A stretch of 29,263 bases of DNA from an uncultured Faecalibacterium sp. (GTDB lineage: Bacteria > Bacillota > Clostridia > Oscillospirales > Ruminococcaceae): assembly GCA_934525735.1 (NCBI GenBank), contig CAKSZM010000014.1, positions 1-29,263 on the forward strand. The letters run 5' to 3'. Positions within the stretch are counted from its first letter, which is position 1; every line of letters begins with the position of its first letter. The position numbers and the translations under genes are program-made. Below, in pieces: positions 21,617 through 29,263 of this stretch. The notes under the pieces are model-generated. The model searched no databases. It was given only the letters and a program-made list of their open reading frames with translations, and had not been told where the DNA came from.

Positions 21617-24370
21617 ATGAAGCAATATCCCGGTTATACCGTTCTACGCACTGAGGAGTGCCCCGAGCAGCACGGTGTGCTGACCGTGCTGACCCACGAC
21701 GTCAGCGGAGCAACGATCCTTCTGGTGGAAAATGAGGACAACAACAAGGCGTTCGGCATCGGGTTCGGCACCTTCCCGTCCGACGACACCGGCGTGTTCC
21801 ACATTCTGGAGCACTCGGTGCTGGCGGGCAGTGAAAAATACCCGGTCACCTCGCCGTTCCTGCAGCTGCTCAAGAGCAGTATGGCATCCTTCCTGAATGC
21901 CATGACCTTCCCGGACAAGACGGTGTACCCGTTTGCGACCCCAAACGAGGCCGACTTCAAGAACCTGATGGATGTTTACCTGAATGCAGTGTTCTGCCCG
22001 CTGGCCATGGTGGACAAATCTGTGTTCGAGCAGGAAGGCTGGCACCGGGACACGGACGGCACCGTCAGCGGCGTGGTGTACAATGAGATGCAGGGCGCGC
22101 TGGCTGCGCCGGATGCCCAGCTGGAAAATGCGCTGGAGCGGGCCATGTTCCCGGATACGGCCTACGGCTTTGTGTCCGGCGGCGACCCGGAGAGCATCCC
22201 GGCGCTGACCTATGAGAAGTATAAGCGGGTGTACCGCCGCCACTACAGCGCCGAAAACTGCTGCATCACCCTGTACGGCAAAATGGATATGGCCGAAAAG
22301 CTGGCTCAACTGGACGGGGACTATCTCTCGAAGATGCCGAAGAGCGGCAGCCGCCCGCATCTGACCGCGCAGCAGCCGCAGAACGGTGCCTGCGTGGAGC
22401 TGCCCTATTACACCGAAAAGCCGGAGCCGGACGAGGTACAGTGCGCACTGGCATGGTACACCGGCGACTTTGCCGACCGGGAGCGTCAGCTTGGGGTGGA
22501 GATCCTTCTGGATGCGCTGCTGGGCACCAACAACTCCCCGCTGAAGGCGGCGCTGCTGGCCGAAAAGCTGGGCGCGGACATCGACGTCGGCTTTGACGAC
22601 AGCACCCTGCAGCCGGTGCTGGAACTGGTGCTGCGGGGCGCCACCGAGGAAAGCGCCCGCAAATTTGCCCCGGCGGTGCGCAAGGCGGTGGACGATATCC
22701 TGCGCGAGGGCATCCCGCAGGAGCTGTTGCTGGCGTCTTTGAACAGCACGGAGTTCGCTTCGCTGGAGCGGCCGGGCAGCCTGCCGGACGGCGTACTGGA
22801 CGCCATTAACGCGGCTACTGGCTGGCTGCACACTGGCGACCCGGCTCTGCTGCTGCATACCGACCGGCTGTTTGCCTCTCTGCGGGAGAAAATGGCCGGC
22901 GGCTGGTTTGATGAACTGCTGCGGCAGCTGTTCGAGGCTGCGCCGGTGCAGGTGATTCAGGTGCCCGTCCTGCCGAAAAAAGATGACGTACAGGAGAGCA
23001 TCCGCACTGACGGCAAGCTGGTGCTGGAACACCCGCTGACCGTTGCGGATCTGGGCGAGGGCGCAAAGAGCGCCCTCGGCGAGCGCGAGCTGCTGGCCGG
23101 TGCGCAGCTGCTGCACCACCCTTCGGCGGGCAGCCTGTATCTGAATTTCTACTATGACCTCGGCAACGTGAAGCCGGAAGATCTGCCGTATCTCGACCTG
23201 CTGACCGACGTGTTGGACGAGCTGGACAGCAGCCGCCACACGGCGCAGCAGCTGAACACCCTGCGCAACACCTGGCTGGGTGACAGCCGGGTGCAGCTGG
23301 ACTTCTGGACCGGGCGGCAGGACGGCGCACCCTGCCATGCAAAACTAAGCCTGTGCCTGAGCCTGCTGGAACGCAGTCTGGACAAGGCTGTGGAGCTGGG
23401 CGGTGAATGGCTGTATGACACCAAACTGACCGGCCCGGCGGCGGAAGCAGCCTTTGCCCGGGTGCTGAGCCAGCAGAAGCTGAACATGGAGCAGCAGTTC
23501 ATCCAGCAGGGCAACGCCTATGCCGCTGTCCGCGCCGGAGCGCATTATTACACAGAGGGCGCTGTCACCGAGCGGTGCAGCGGCGTGAGCTATTACAAGT
23601 TCCTGTGCGGCGTGCAGGAACGGGGCAACTGGGCGGCTCTGGGCGAAAAGCTGGACGCCCTGCGCAACGAAGTGCTGCAGAACGCGGCGCTGACCGTCAG
23701 CCTGCACGGCAGCGACGAAGCCCTTGCAAAGCTGCGCACCCTGCTGCCGGAAAGCCCCTTTGCCGCTGAGAACCGCGCCCCGGCAAAACCCTACACCGAA
23801 CCGCTGACTCCGCCGGTGAACGAGGCGTTCATCATTGACGGCGGTGTGAACTATGATGTGCAGATGTGGCCCATGGAGCGCCGCAGCGACCGCAAGGTGC
23901 TGGCCCGGGTGATGAGCTATGAATATCTGTGGCACAACATCCGCGAGGTGGGCGGCGCTTACGGCACCGGAATGCTTTCTTCGGACGGGGTGGAATACCT
24001 GTATACCTACCGTGACCCCCACATGCAGGAAAGCTACAAGACCTTTGCAAAAGGCCCGGCAGAGCTGGCGGCCCGGGAGTACACGGAAAAAGACCTGAAC
24101 GACTTTATCGTGGGCACCGCTGCCAAGCTGGACACGCCCCGCAAGCCGCGTGCCGAAGCACGGGAGCTGGACCGCCGGTTCTTCTGCGGCATCACCGATA
24201 CCATGCTGGCAGCCGACCGCAAGGCGCTGTGCGCGGTGGACGCAACCCTGCTGAAAGCGCAGGCGGCGGAGCTGGGCGCAGCAATGGCCAGCGGTGTGAA
24301 GGTGGCCTTCGGCAGCCGGGAAGTCGTGGAAGCAGCAAAGGATCTGTTTGATACGGTGGAAGCGTTATAA
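21617..24370 (+). CDS. M16C family zinc metallopeptidase (presequence protease-like)
   Basis: The 917-residue protein belongs to the insulinase superfamily, M16C branch, which degrades peptides inside a closed chamber. The inverted zinc motif HxxEH is HILEH (His62, Glu65, His66), and the third ligand region GVVYNEMQGALAAPD (152-166) supplies Glu157. Other typical stretches are SPFLQLLKSSMASFLNA and YPFATPNEADF. No signal peptide is visible, so it should act in the cytoplasm, perhaps clearing signal-peptide fragments or other oligopeptides. AAAGGAG lies about 9 bases before the ATG. Length is close to the family norm of about 970. It is transcribed alone. Confidence 0.93.
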   Translation: MKQYPGYTVLRTEECPEQHGVLTVLTHDVSGATILLVENEDNNKAFGIGFGTFPSDDTGVFHILEHSVLAGSEKYPVTSPFLQLLKSSMASFLNAMTFPDKTVYPFATPNEADFKNLMDVYLNAVFCPLAMVDKSVFEQEGWHRDTDGTVSGVVYNEMQGALAAPDAQLENALERAMFPDTAYGFVSGGDPESIPALTYEKYKRVYRRHYSAENCCITLYGKMDMAEKLAQLDGDYLSKMPKSGSRPHLTAQQPQNGACVELPYYTEKPEPDEVQCALAWYTGDFADRERQLGVEILLDALLGTNNSPLKAALLAEKLGADIDVGFDDSTLQPVLELVLRGATEESARKFAPAVRKAVDDILREGIPQELLLASLNSTEFASLERPGSLPDGVLDAINAATGWLHTGDPALLLHTDRLFASLREKMAGGWFDELLRQLFEAAPVQVIQVPVLPKKDDVQESIRTDGKLVLEHPLTVADLGEGAKSALGERELLAGAQLLHHPSAGSLYLNFYYDLGNVKPEDLPYLDLLTDVLDELDSSRHTAQQLNTLRNTWLGDSRVQLDFWTGRQDGAPCHAKLSLCLSLLERSLDKAVELGGEWLYDTKLTGPAAEAAFARVLSQQKLNMEQQFIQQGNAYAAVRAGAHYYTEGAVTERCSGVSYYKFLCGVQERGNWAALGEKLDALRNEVLQNAALTVSLHGSDEALAKLRTLLPESPFAAENRAPAKPYTEPLTPPVNEAFIIDGGVNYDVQMWPMERRSDRKVLARVMSYEYLWHNIREVGGAYGTGMLSSDGVEYLYTYRDPHMQESYKTFAKGPAELAAREYTEKDLNDFIVGTAAKLDTPRKPRAEARELDRRFFCGITDTMLAADRKALCAVDATLLKAQAAELGAAMASGVKVAFGSREVVEAAKDLFDTVEAL

Positions 24371-24410
24371 AGAGCTGTCAGCCTGCAGTGAACGAGCTGA
24401 TCATTTAAAA

Positions 24411-24448
24411 AAGTGCCCGATGAAACGAAAAAAATTCATCGGGCACTT
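24411..24448. terminator. Terminator of the M16 gene
   Basis: A perfect 14-bp stem (24411-24424 with 24435-24448) has a 10-base A-rich loop and is flanked by A and T runs, so it can work in both directions. Confidence 0.9.
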
Positions 24449-24488
24449 TTACTTTATGGTAAGAAACGGTAAAATTTTGCCGATGGGG

Positions 24489-24517
24489 TTGACGAATGAA
24501 AAGGTGAGTGGTAAAGT
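24489..24517 (+). promoter_or_regulatory. Promoter of the mgtE leader
   Basis: TTGACG (24489-24494) and TAAAGT (24512-24517) have a 17-base spacer. Initiation near 24524 would give a leader of about 220 bases before mgtE. Confidence 0.6.
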
Positions 24518-24523
24518 AATGGG

Positions 24524-24744
24524 CGGAAAAGGCAGAAGCGCCTTTTAATACACAGAAAACGAGGTGGTCGTCATGGAACCTGCTGGCAGTAGTACCAGCC
24601 TTTCTCCCCGATTATTTTATCCGATGGCAGCCGCCGTTTCTGCTTTGCGCAGAGCCTGCTGTGCGTGAGTGCGCACGGTGTGTGTTTGCGCACCCCAAAA
24701 CAGGAAACGAGAGCTGCCATCCCTGAAAAGGAGGCAGCTTTTTT
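24524..24744 (+). promoter_or_regulatory. Structured attenuator-like leader of mgtE
   Basis: Stems, in order: 24527-24533 with 24540-24546; 24582-24586 with 24595-24599; A 24647-24652 with 24659-24664 (one G-U); B 24661-24665 with 24672-24676; C 24669-24675 with 24687-24693; terminator D 24712-24718 with 24733-24739, then six T. B excludes both A and C. GATGGCAGC (24623-24631) is a perfect 9-bp complement of 24713-24721, the 5' arm of D, and would act as antiterminator. The mgtE ATG follows the T run directly. The classical M-box consensus was looked for and not recognised. Confidence 0.65.
24573..24668 (+). CDS. Putative 31-residue leader peptide upstream of mgtE
   Basis: An ATG at 24573, 5-8 bases after GAGGTGG, opens a 31-codon frame ending in TGA at 24666-24668. 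The peptide begins MEPAGSSTSLSPRLF and ends RRACCA. It starts with MEP like the enterobacterial Mg2+ leader peptide MgtL, which also carries prolines and arginines, though the resemblance is short and may be chance. Its codons include the 9-base antiterminator strand (24623-24631), and its stop codon falls in the loop of stem B, so ribosome position could decide which hairpins form. Translation is unproven. Confidence 0.5.
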   Translation: MEPAGSSTSLSPRLFYPMAAAVSALRRACCA

Positions 24745-26106
24745 ATGTCTGAAATTTCGATCAATACCTTAAAGACCATGCTGGCCAATCTGGACGACGC
24801 CAAAAAGTATCAGAGCCTGCGGGATGTGATGGAAACTCTGCCCGCGCCGGATCTGGCAGCCGTGTTTGAAGATCTGCCCGCCGAGAAGCTCCCGGTGCTG
24901 TTCCGCCTGTGCCCGAAGGATCTGGCGGCGGATGTGTTCAGTGAGCTGACGGCAGCCACACAGCAGAAGCTGATCGACGGCCTGACCGATACAGAGCTGA
25001 AGGCCGTGGTGGACGACCTGTGCATCGATGATGCCACCGACCTTGTGGAGGAGATGCCGGCCAATGTGGTCAAGCGCATCCTGAGCCAGGCAGACCCCGC
25101 TACGCGCCGGATGATCAACGAGCTGCTCAAGTACCCGGAGGACTCGGCCGGCGGCGTGATGACCACCGAGCTGATGGAGCTGCGGCCGGATATGACCGTG
25201 CAGCAGGCCATGGACACCATCCGGGAAAAGGGATTTGACAAGGAGACCATCAACAACTGCTATGTCACCGACGGCAGCCGGAAACTGGTGGGCGTGGTCT
25301 CGCTGCGGGCGCTGGTGCTGGCGAAAGATCTGGACCAGCCCATCCGGGAGCTGATGGACGACCATGTGGTCAGTGTGAGCACCACCACCGATCAGGAGGA
25401 CGTTTCCAACCTGTTTGAAAAGTACGGCTTCCTCGCTATTCCGGTCGTGGATGCCGAGAACCGGCTGGTGGGCATTGTGACCATTGACGATGCCATCAGC
25501 ATCCTGCAGGACGAGGCCAGCGAGGATATCGCGAAGATGAACGCCATCGGCCCGTCCGACAAGCCCTACTTCAAGCAGAGCATGTGGGATCTGTACAAAA
25601 GCCGTGCGCCGTGGCTGCTGTTCCTGATGATCAGCGCCACCTTCTCCAGCATGGTCATCCGCGGGTACGAGGATGCGCTGGCTGCGGTGACGGTGCTGAC
25701 CGCTTACATCCCCATGCTGACCGATGCGGGCGGCAACGCGGGCAGCCAGAGCACCTCCACCATCATCCGCGGCATGGCGGTGGGTGATATCAAGCCCCGC
25801 GACTTGCCCCGCATCCTCTGGCGCGAGAGCCGTGTGGCGCTGATGTGCGGCGCGACGCTGGCAGTGTGCAATTTTGCAAAGCTGCTGCTGTTTGACCGCA
25901 TTTCGGCTCCTGTGGCACTGGTGGTGTGCCTGACCCTGATCAGCACCATCCTGCTCAGTCAGCTCATCGGCGGCATCCTGCCGGTGGTGGCGGAAAAGCT
26001 GCATGTGGATCCGGCAGTGATGGCTTCGCCCCTGATTACCACCATTGTGGATACCACTACACTGCTGATCTACTTCAATATCGCAAAGATGCTGCTGCAT
26101 CTGTAA
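24745..26106 (+). CDS. mgtE: Magnesium transporter MgtE
   Basis: The 453-residue protein is a full-length MgtE Mg2+ channel. The cytosolic helical N domain occupies about 1-128. Two CBS domains (about 135-260) follow, with DSAGGVMTTELMEL at their start and YGFLAIPVVDAENRLVGIV in the second. A plug helix and five membrane segments complete it, with the pore signature PMLTDAGGNAGSQST near residue 326 and TIVDTTTLLIYF near 435 carrying the conserved pore Asp. The N and CBS domains gate the pore by intracellular Mg2+. AAAGGAGG ends 10 bases before the ATG but lies inside a terminator hairpin. It forms its own unit. Confidence 0.95.
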   Translation: MSEISINTLKTMLANLDDAKKYQSLRDVMETLPAPDLAAVFEDLPAEKLPVLFRLCPKDLAADVFSELTAATQQKLIDGLTDTELKAVVDDLCIDDATDLVEEMPANVVKRILSQADPATRRMINELLKYPEDSAGGVMTTELMELRPDMTVQQAMDTIREKGFDKETINNCYVTDGSRKLVGVVSLRALVLAKDLDQPIRELMDDHVVSVSTTTDQEDVSNLFEKYGFLAIPVVDAENRLVGIVTIDDAISILQDEASEDIAKMNAIGPSDKPYFKQSMWDLYKSRAPWLLFLMISATFSSMVIRGYEDALAAVTVLTAYIPMLTDAGGNAGSQSTSTIIRGMAVGDIKPRDLPRILWRESRVALMCGATLAVCNFAKLLLFDRISAPVALVVCLTLISTILLSQLIGGILPVVAEKLHVDPAVMASPLITTIVDTTTLLIYFNIAKMLLHL

Positions 26107-26120
26107 AATAAGACACTGCC

Positions 26121-26163
26121 AGAAGGACTGCTGCGCGAAACGACGTGCAGCAGTCCTTCTTTG
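26121..26163 (+). terminator. Terminator of mgtE
   Basis: A perfect 14-bp stem (26121-26134 with 26147-26160) is followed by TT. It starts 14 bases after the stop codon. The T run is short, so efficiency may be moderate. Confidence 0.8.
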
Positions 26164-26290
26164 CGTGAAGAAATGTTTTCCGGAAAGAAAAAGAGCACGG
26201 AGGATACGCGGCAAAGAAAGAATTATCCCTGAAAATATTTTTCAAAATATACAAATTCAAAAGCAATACTTTTCTGGACGGTGCAACATT

Positions 26291-26483
26291 TTGTGATCTT
26301 TTTGAAAGAAAAACAACACATTCTTTTCCAATTTATCTGTTGGTTGCAAAAGCATGAAAAATTGTGATACTTCGAGAAAAGAAATTGTCTTCGACAAAAA
26401 TCATTTGTGAAAACATCACAAAATATTTCCTCCAATCTTGTGAACTTGTTCTCTTGAACCGAGGGGTGGAACAAGGGTATAAT
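26291..26483 (+). promoter_or_regulatory. mgl operon promoter with repeated TTGTGA boxes and palindromes
   Basis: TTGAAC (26454-26459) and TATAAT (26478-26483), spacer 18, form the promoter. Upstream, TTGTGA occurs at 26291, 26363, 26405 and 26438, and the copy at 26405 sits in the inverted repeat TTTGTGA-N5-TCACAAA (26404-26422). A second inverted repeat, CTTGTTC (26445-26451) with GAACAAG (26469-26475), brackets the -35. These are candidate activator and repressor sites for sugar control. The 400-base gap 26107-26559 contains no gene. Confidence 0.55.
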
Positions 26484-26559
26484 ACGAACAGGAATTACAG
26501 GCGCATGAAAGATTGCTCCTGTGAAAATGCTGAGATACGAATTGAAGGAGAACACTATT

Positions 26560-27609
26560 ATGAAAATGATTTCTCGTCGTGACTTCCTGAAGGCTTCTGC
26601 TGTTGTGGGCGCTGCTGCTGCTATGACCGCATGCGGCGGTTCTTCCAGCTCTACTGCTGCTTCTTCTGTTGCTTCCTCCGCTGCAGCTTCTACCGCAGCC
26701 GAGGCTACCAACGGTTCCGCCAACATCGGCGTTTGCATCTATCAGTTTGCTGATAACTTCATGACTCTGTACCGCTCCGATCTGGAAGAGTATCTGAAGG
26801 ATATGGGCTACTCCGTCACCATCATGGACGGCAAGAACGACCAGAACACCCAGACCGAGCAGATCAACACCTTCCTGCAGCAGGGTGTCGATGTCCTGAT
26901 CATCAACCCCGTGCAGACCACTTCCGCACAGACCATCGTGGACACCGTTTCTCCCTCCGGCACTCCCATCGTCTTCATCAACCGTGAGCCTGACAAGAGC
27001 GTTCTGGATTCCTACGCAGACAAGTGCTGCTACGTCGGCGCTGACGCACGTCAGTCCGGTACTTATCAGGGCGAGCTGATCCTGGAGACCGAGACCCAGG
27101 GCGATATCAATGGCGACGGCAAGATCACTTACATTATGTGCAAGGGCGACCCCGAGAACATCGATGCTCAGTACCGCACCGAGTACTCCATCAAGGCTCT
27201 GACCGATGCCGGCAAGGAAGTGGAGTGCCTGTACGAGTACCTGGATAACTGGGATCAGACCACTGCTCAGCAGGACGTTGCAAACGCTCTGTCTCAGTAC
27301 GGCGACAAGATCGAGGTTGTCTTCTGCAACAACGACGCAATGGCTCTGGGCGCTCTGCAGTCCATCCAGCAGGCAGGCCGTACTGTCGGCAAGGACATCT
27401 ATCTGGTCGGCGTCGATGCACTGGCCGAGGCTGTTCAGGACGTTCTGGATGGCAACATGACCGGTACCGTTCTGAACGATGACGTGGGTCAGGCTACTGC
27501 AGCTGCCGAGGCTGCCAAGCTGTACGTCGAAGGCTCCGCTGTTGAGCAGTACTACTGGGTCGACTACGTCAAGGTCACCAAGGACAACGCTTCTGAGTAT
27601 GTGAAGTAA
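26560..27609 (+). CDS. mglB: Galactose/methyl-galactoside ABC transporter substrate-binding lipoprotein
   Basis: The 349-residue protein is a periplasmic-binding type 1 sugar receptor. The N-terminus carries a twin-arginine-like motif SRRDFLK (5-11) plus a lipobox MTAC (Cys25), followed by a Ser/Ala-rich tether to about residue 52. The sugar-binding fold includes MDGKNDQNTQTEQINTFL, VDVLIINPV and VVFCNNDAMALGA. DINGDGKIT (182-190) is the EF-hand-like calcium loop characteristic of galactose-binding MglB. That, with the MglA-type ATPase next door, favours galactose or glucose as substrate. GAAGGAGA lies about 9 bases before the ATG at 26560; an in-frame GTG at 26521 is rejected because it would bury the signal. 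Confidence 0.88.
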   Translation: MKMISRRDFLKASAVVGAAAAMTACGGSSSSTAASSVASSAAASTAAEATNGSANIGVCIYQFADNFMTLYRSDLEEYLKDMGYSVTIMDGKNDQNTQTEQINTFLQQGVDVLIINPVQTTSAQTIVDTVSPSGTPIVFINREPDKSVLDSYADKCCYVGADARQSGTYQGELILETETQGDINGDGKITYIMCKGDPENIDAQYRTEYSIKALTDAGKEVECLYEYLDNWDQTTAQQDVANALSQYGDKIEVVFCNNDAMALGALQSIQQAGRTVGKDIYLVGVDALAEAVQDVLDGNMTGTVLNDDVGQATAAAEAAKLYVEGSAVEQYYWVDYVKVTKDNASEYVK

Positions 27610-27677
27610 GACCAAAGTTCCCCGATCGCAAATGCAAGGTGCGCAGTGGACCTTGACGGCTTGACAAAAGCTATAAA

Positions 27678-27720
27678 GCGCGTGCGTGCGAGAAAATTTC
27701 TCCGCGCACGCGCCTTGTTT
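27678..27720 (+). terminator. Intercistronic hairpin between mglB and mglA
   Basis: GCGCGTGCG (27678-27686) pairs perfectly with CGCACGCGC (27705-27713), and CTTGTTTT follows. A leaky terminator here would give more binding protein than ATPase, as is usual for such operons. Confidence 0.6.
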
Positions 27721-27770
27721 TGAAAAAGGTTTTTCTGCGGCCTGAAAAAAGAAAAGGAGGCTTCTGCGGA

Positions 27771-29263
27771 ATGTCAGAATACCGTCTGGTAATGAAAGGC
27801 GTGGTCAAGACCTTCCCCGGCGTCAAAGCGCTGGATCACGCACAGCTGGAGCTTCGCCCGGGCAAGGTCATGGCGCTGATGGGTGAAAACGGCGCCGGTA
27901 AGTCCACACTGATGAAATGCATGTTTGGCATTTACAAGATGGACGAGGGCGAAATTGAATACGAGGGCGAAAAAGTTACCATCACCACCCCTTTGGATGC
28001 ACTGAACCGCGGCATTGCCATGGTGCATCAGGAACTGCAGCCGATCCCGGCACGCACCGTGGCCGAGAACATCTGGCTGGGCCGCTACCCCACCAAAAAG
28101 TACGGCCCCATCACGGTGGTGGATCACGCCAAAATGTACAAGGATACGGAGGAGCTGCTGAAAAAGCTGAAGCTGGAGATCAATCCCCATGCAAAGCTTG
28201 GCTCTCTGAGCATCGCACAGATGCAGATGGTGGAAATTGCAAAGGCTGTTTCCGCAAACTGCAAGGTGCTGATCCTGGACGAGCCCACTTCCTCGCTGAC
28301 CGCAAACGAAGTTGAGTCGCTGTTCCGCATCATGCGCGAGCTGAAGGCTCTGGGCGTGGCACTGGTCTATATCAGCCACAAGATGGACGAGATCAAGGTG
28401 ATCGCGGACGAAGTCACCATCATGCGCGATGGCCAGTACATCGGTAAGTGGGACGTTGCCAACATGACCAAGGAAGAGATCATTGCAAAGATGGTCGGCC
28501 GTGAGCTGTCGAACTTGTATCCCCCGCTGGAGAACCATCCCTCCGACGAGGTCATGATGAAGGTGGAGGACTTCACCTCCATCCATCCGCGTTCCTTCCG
28601 CCACTGCAGCTTCGAGATCAAAAAAGGCGAGATCCTGGGCGTGGCCGGTCTGGTGGGTGCACAGCGTACCGAACTGATGGAAGGCATCTTCGGCCTGCGT
28701 GCCCATACCTCTGGTAAGGTGTGGATCAAGGGCGAAGAGGTCACCATCAAGCAGCCCCGCGACGCCATCCGGAAGAGCGTGGCTCTGCTGACCGAGGACC
28801 GCCGCGCCACCGGCATCATGGGTGTGCTGAGCGTGGCCGACAACATCTCCATCGCTTCGCTGGACGCCCTGCGCAAGGGCCCCATCATGCTGGACAACAA
28901 GAAGATCCTGGATCTGGTGGCCACCAACAAAGAGAAGATGGCCATCAAGGTGCCCAGCCCCAAGACCCAGATCAAGAGCCTGTCCGGCGGCAACCAGCAG
29001 AAGGTGCTGATCGCCCGGTGGCTGGCAAACAACCCCGATGTTCTCATTCTGGACGAGCCCACCCGCGGCATCGACGTTGGTGCCAAGTACGAGATCTACT
29101 GCATCATTGCCGATCTGGCAAAGCAGGGCAAGAGCATCATCATGATCTCCTCCGAAATGAGCGAGATCATTGGCATGTCCAACCGCGTCATGGTCATGTG
29201 CGACGGCCGCATCACCGGCTTCATCGACGGCAAGGACGCCACCCAGGAAAACATCATGGCTCT
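27771..29263 (+). CDS. mglA: Galactose/methyl-galactoside ABC transporter ATP-binding protein (partial, 3' end cut)
   Basis: The frame is open for 497 codons to the window edge, close to the family's full length of about 500-510. It has two fused ATPase halves, as in all monosaccharide importers of this class. The first half has Walker A GENGAGKST (38-46), HQELQ and VLILDEPTSSLT. The second half has a degenerate P-loop GLVGAQRTE, the TEDRRATGIMG segment, signature LSGGNQQKV and VLILDEPTRGIDVG. AAAAGGAGG lies 10 bases before the ATG. The permease gene (mglC) should follow outside the window. Confidence 0.93.
   Translation, partial: MSEYRLVMKGVVKTFPGVKALDHAQLELRPGKVMALMGENGAGKSTLMKCMFGIYKMDEGEIEYEGEKVTITTPLDALNRGIAMVHQELQPIPARTVAENIWLGRYPTKKYGPITVVDHAKMYKDTEELLKKLKLEINPHAKLGSLSIAQMQMVEIAKAVSANCKVLILDEPTSSLTANEVESLFRIMRELKALGVALVYISHKMDEIKVIADEVTIMRDGQYIGKWDVANMTKEEIIAKMVGRELSNLYPPLENHPSDEVMMKVEDFTSIHPRSFRHCSFEIKKGEILGVAGLVGAQRTELMEGIFGLRAHTSGKVWIKGEEVTIKQPRDAIRKSVALLTEDRRATGIMGVLSVADNISIASLDALRKGPIMLDNKKILDLVATNKEKMAIKVPSPKTQIKSLSGGNQQKVLIARWLANNPDVLILDEPTRGIDVGAKYEIYCIIADLAKQGKSIIMISSEMSEIIGMSNRVMVMCDGRITGFIDGKDATQENIMA

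Noticed and set aside
21644..23338. 564-codon minus-strand open frame opposite the M16 peptidase gene
   Set aside because: It is an antisense shadow with a repetitive Gln, Arg and Val composition and no recognisable domain.
24524..24744. Classical M-box (ykoK) Mg2+ riboswitch
   Set aside because: The expected conserved GGUGAGGCUCCU and following core could not be found by eye. A covariance-model search would settle it.
1..29263. CRISPR arrays, tRNA and rRNA genes
   Set aside because: No regularly spaced direct repeats and no tRNA cloverleaf or rRNA signature were seen on either strand. A tRNAscan-SE or Infernal run would confirm this.

Overview
The window is a GC-rich bacterial chromosome segment with densely packed genes, strong Shine-Dalgarno sites, intrinsic terminators and Gram-positive style lipoproteins. 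The set ylxM-ffh-rpsP-khpA-rimM-trmD, an HPr with both His15 and Ser46, a UMF1-type MFS transporter and an MglBA-type sugar ABC system point to Firmicutes, class Clostridia. The repeat families and protein sequences look most like Oscillospiraceae, probably Faecalibacterium or a close relative. That genus assignment is an inference from memory, not a search result.

Layout. 1-2170 is a low-density, AT-richer stretch: the tail of an upstream gene, a DUF4300 lipoprotein (minus), a probable minus-strand pseudogene and the 3' remnant of an IS200-like transposase followed by four hairpins. 2400-5020 holds a secreted C39-like cysteine peptidase and a divergent PRPP-synthetase-like enzyme. 5030-7750 has a repeat element, a MATE exporter and a PLP-fold protein that lacks the Schiff-base lysine. 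7900-12390 is the conserved SRP/ribosome-maturation block (ylxM, ffh, rpsP, khpA, rimM, trmD), in which trmD is fused to a GNAT acetyltransferase domain. 12690-15100 holds ptsH, a small membrane protein and uvrC. 15147-17743 (minus) is a polar amino-acid ABC transporter whose binding-protein gene is split from the permease and ATPase genes by two repeats and a terminator. 18107-24370 carries gpsA, a zinc phospholipase C-like protein, a UMF1 MFS transporter and a large M16 metallopeptidase. 24489-26106 is the magnesium transporter mgtE with a long structured leader. From 26404 to the window end lies a galactose-type ABC operon (mglB, mglA), with mglA running off the edge.

The most interesting item is the mgtE leader. 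It contains a promoter, a 31-codon reading frame with its own ribosome site, overlapping alternative hairpins, a 9-bp antiterminator pairing that starts inside that frame, and an intrinsic terminator that ends at the mgtE ATG and encloses part of its Shine-Dalgarno site. I could not recognise the classical M-box there, so this may be a leader-peptide attenuator for Mg2+ uptake. Other points are the TrmD-GNAT fusion, the PLP-fold protein with Arg in place of Lys, two families of small palindromic repeats (one with a compensatory base-pair change, one whose ends form terminators directly after stop codons), and palindromic operator candidates at the gpsA, amino-acid ABC and mgl promoters.
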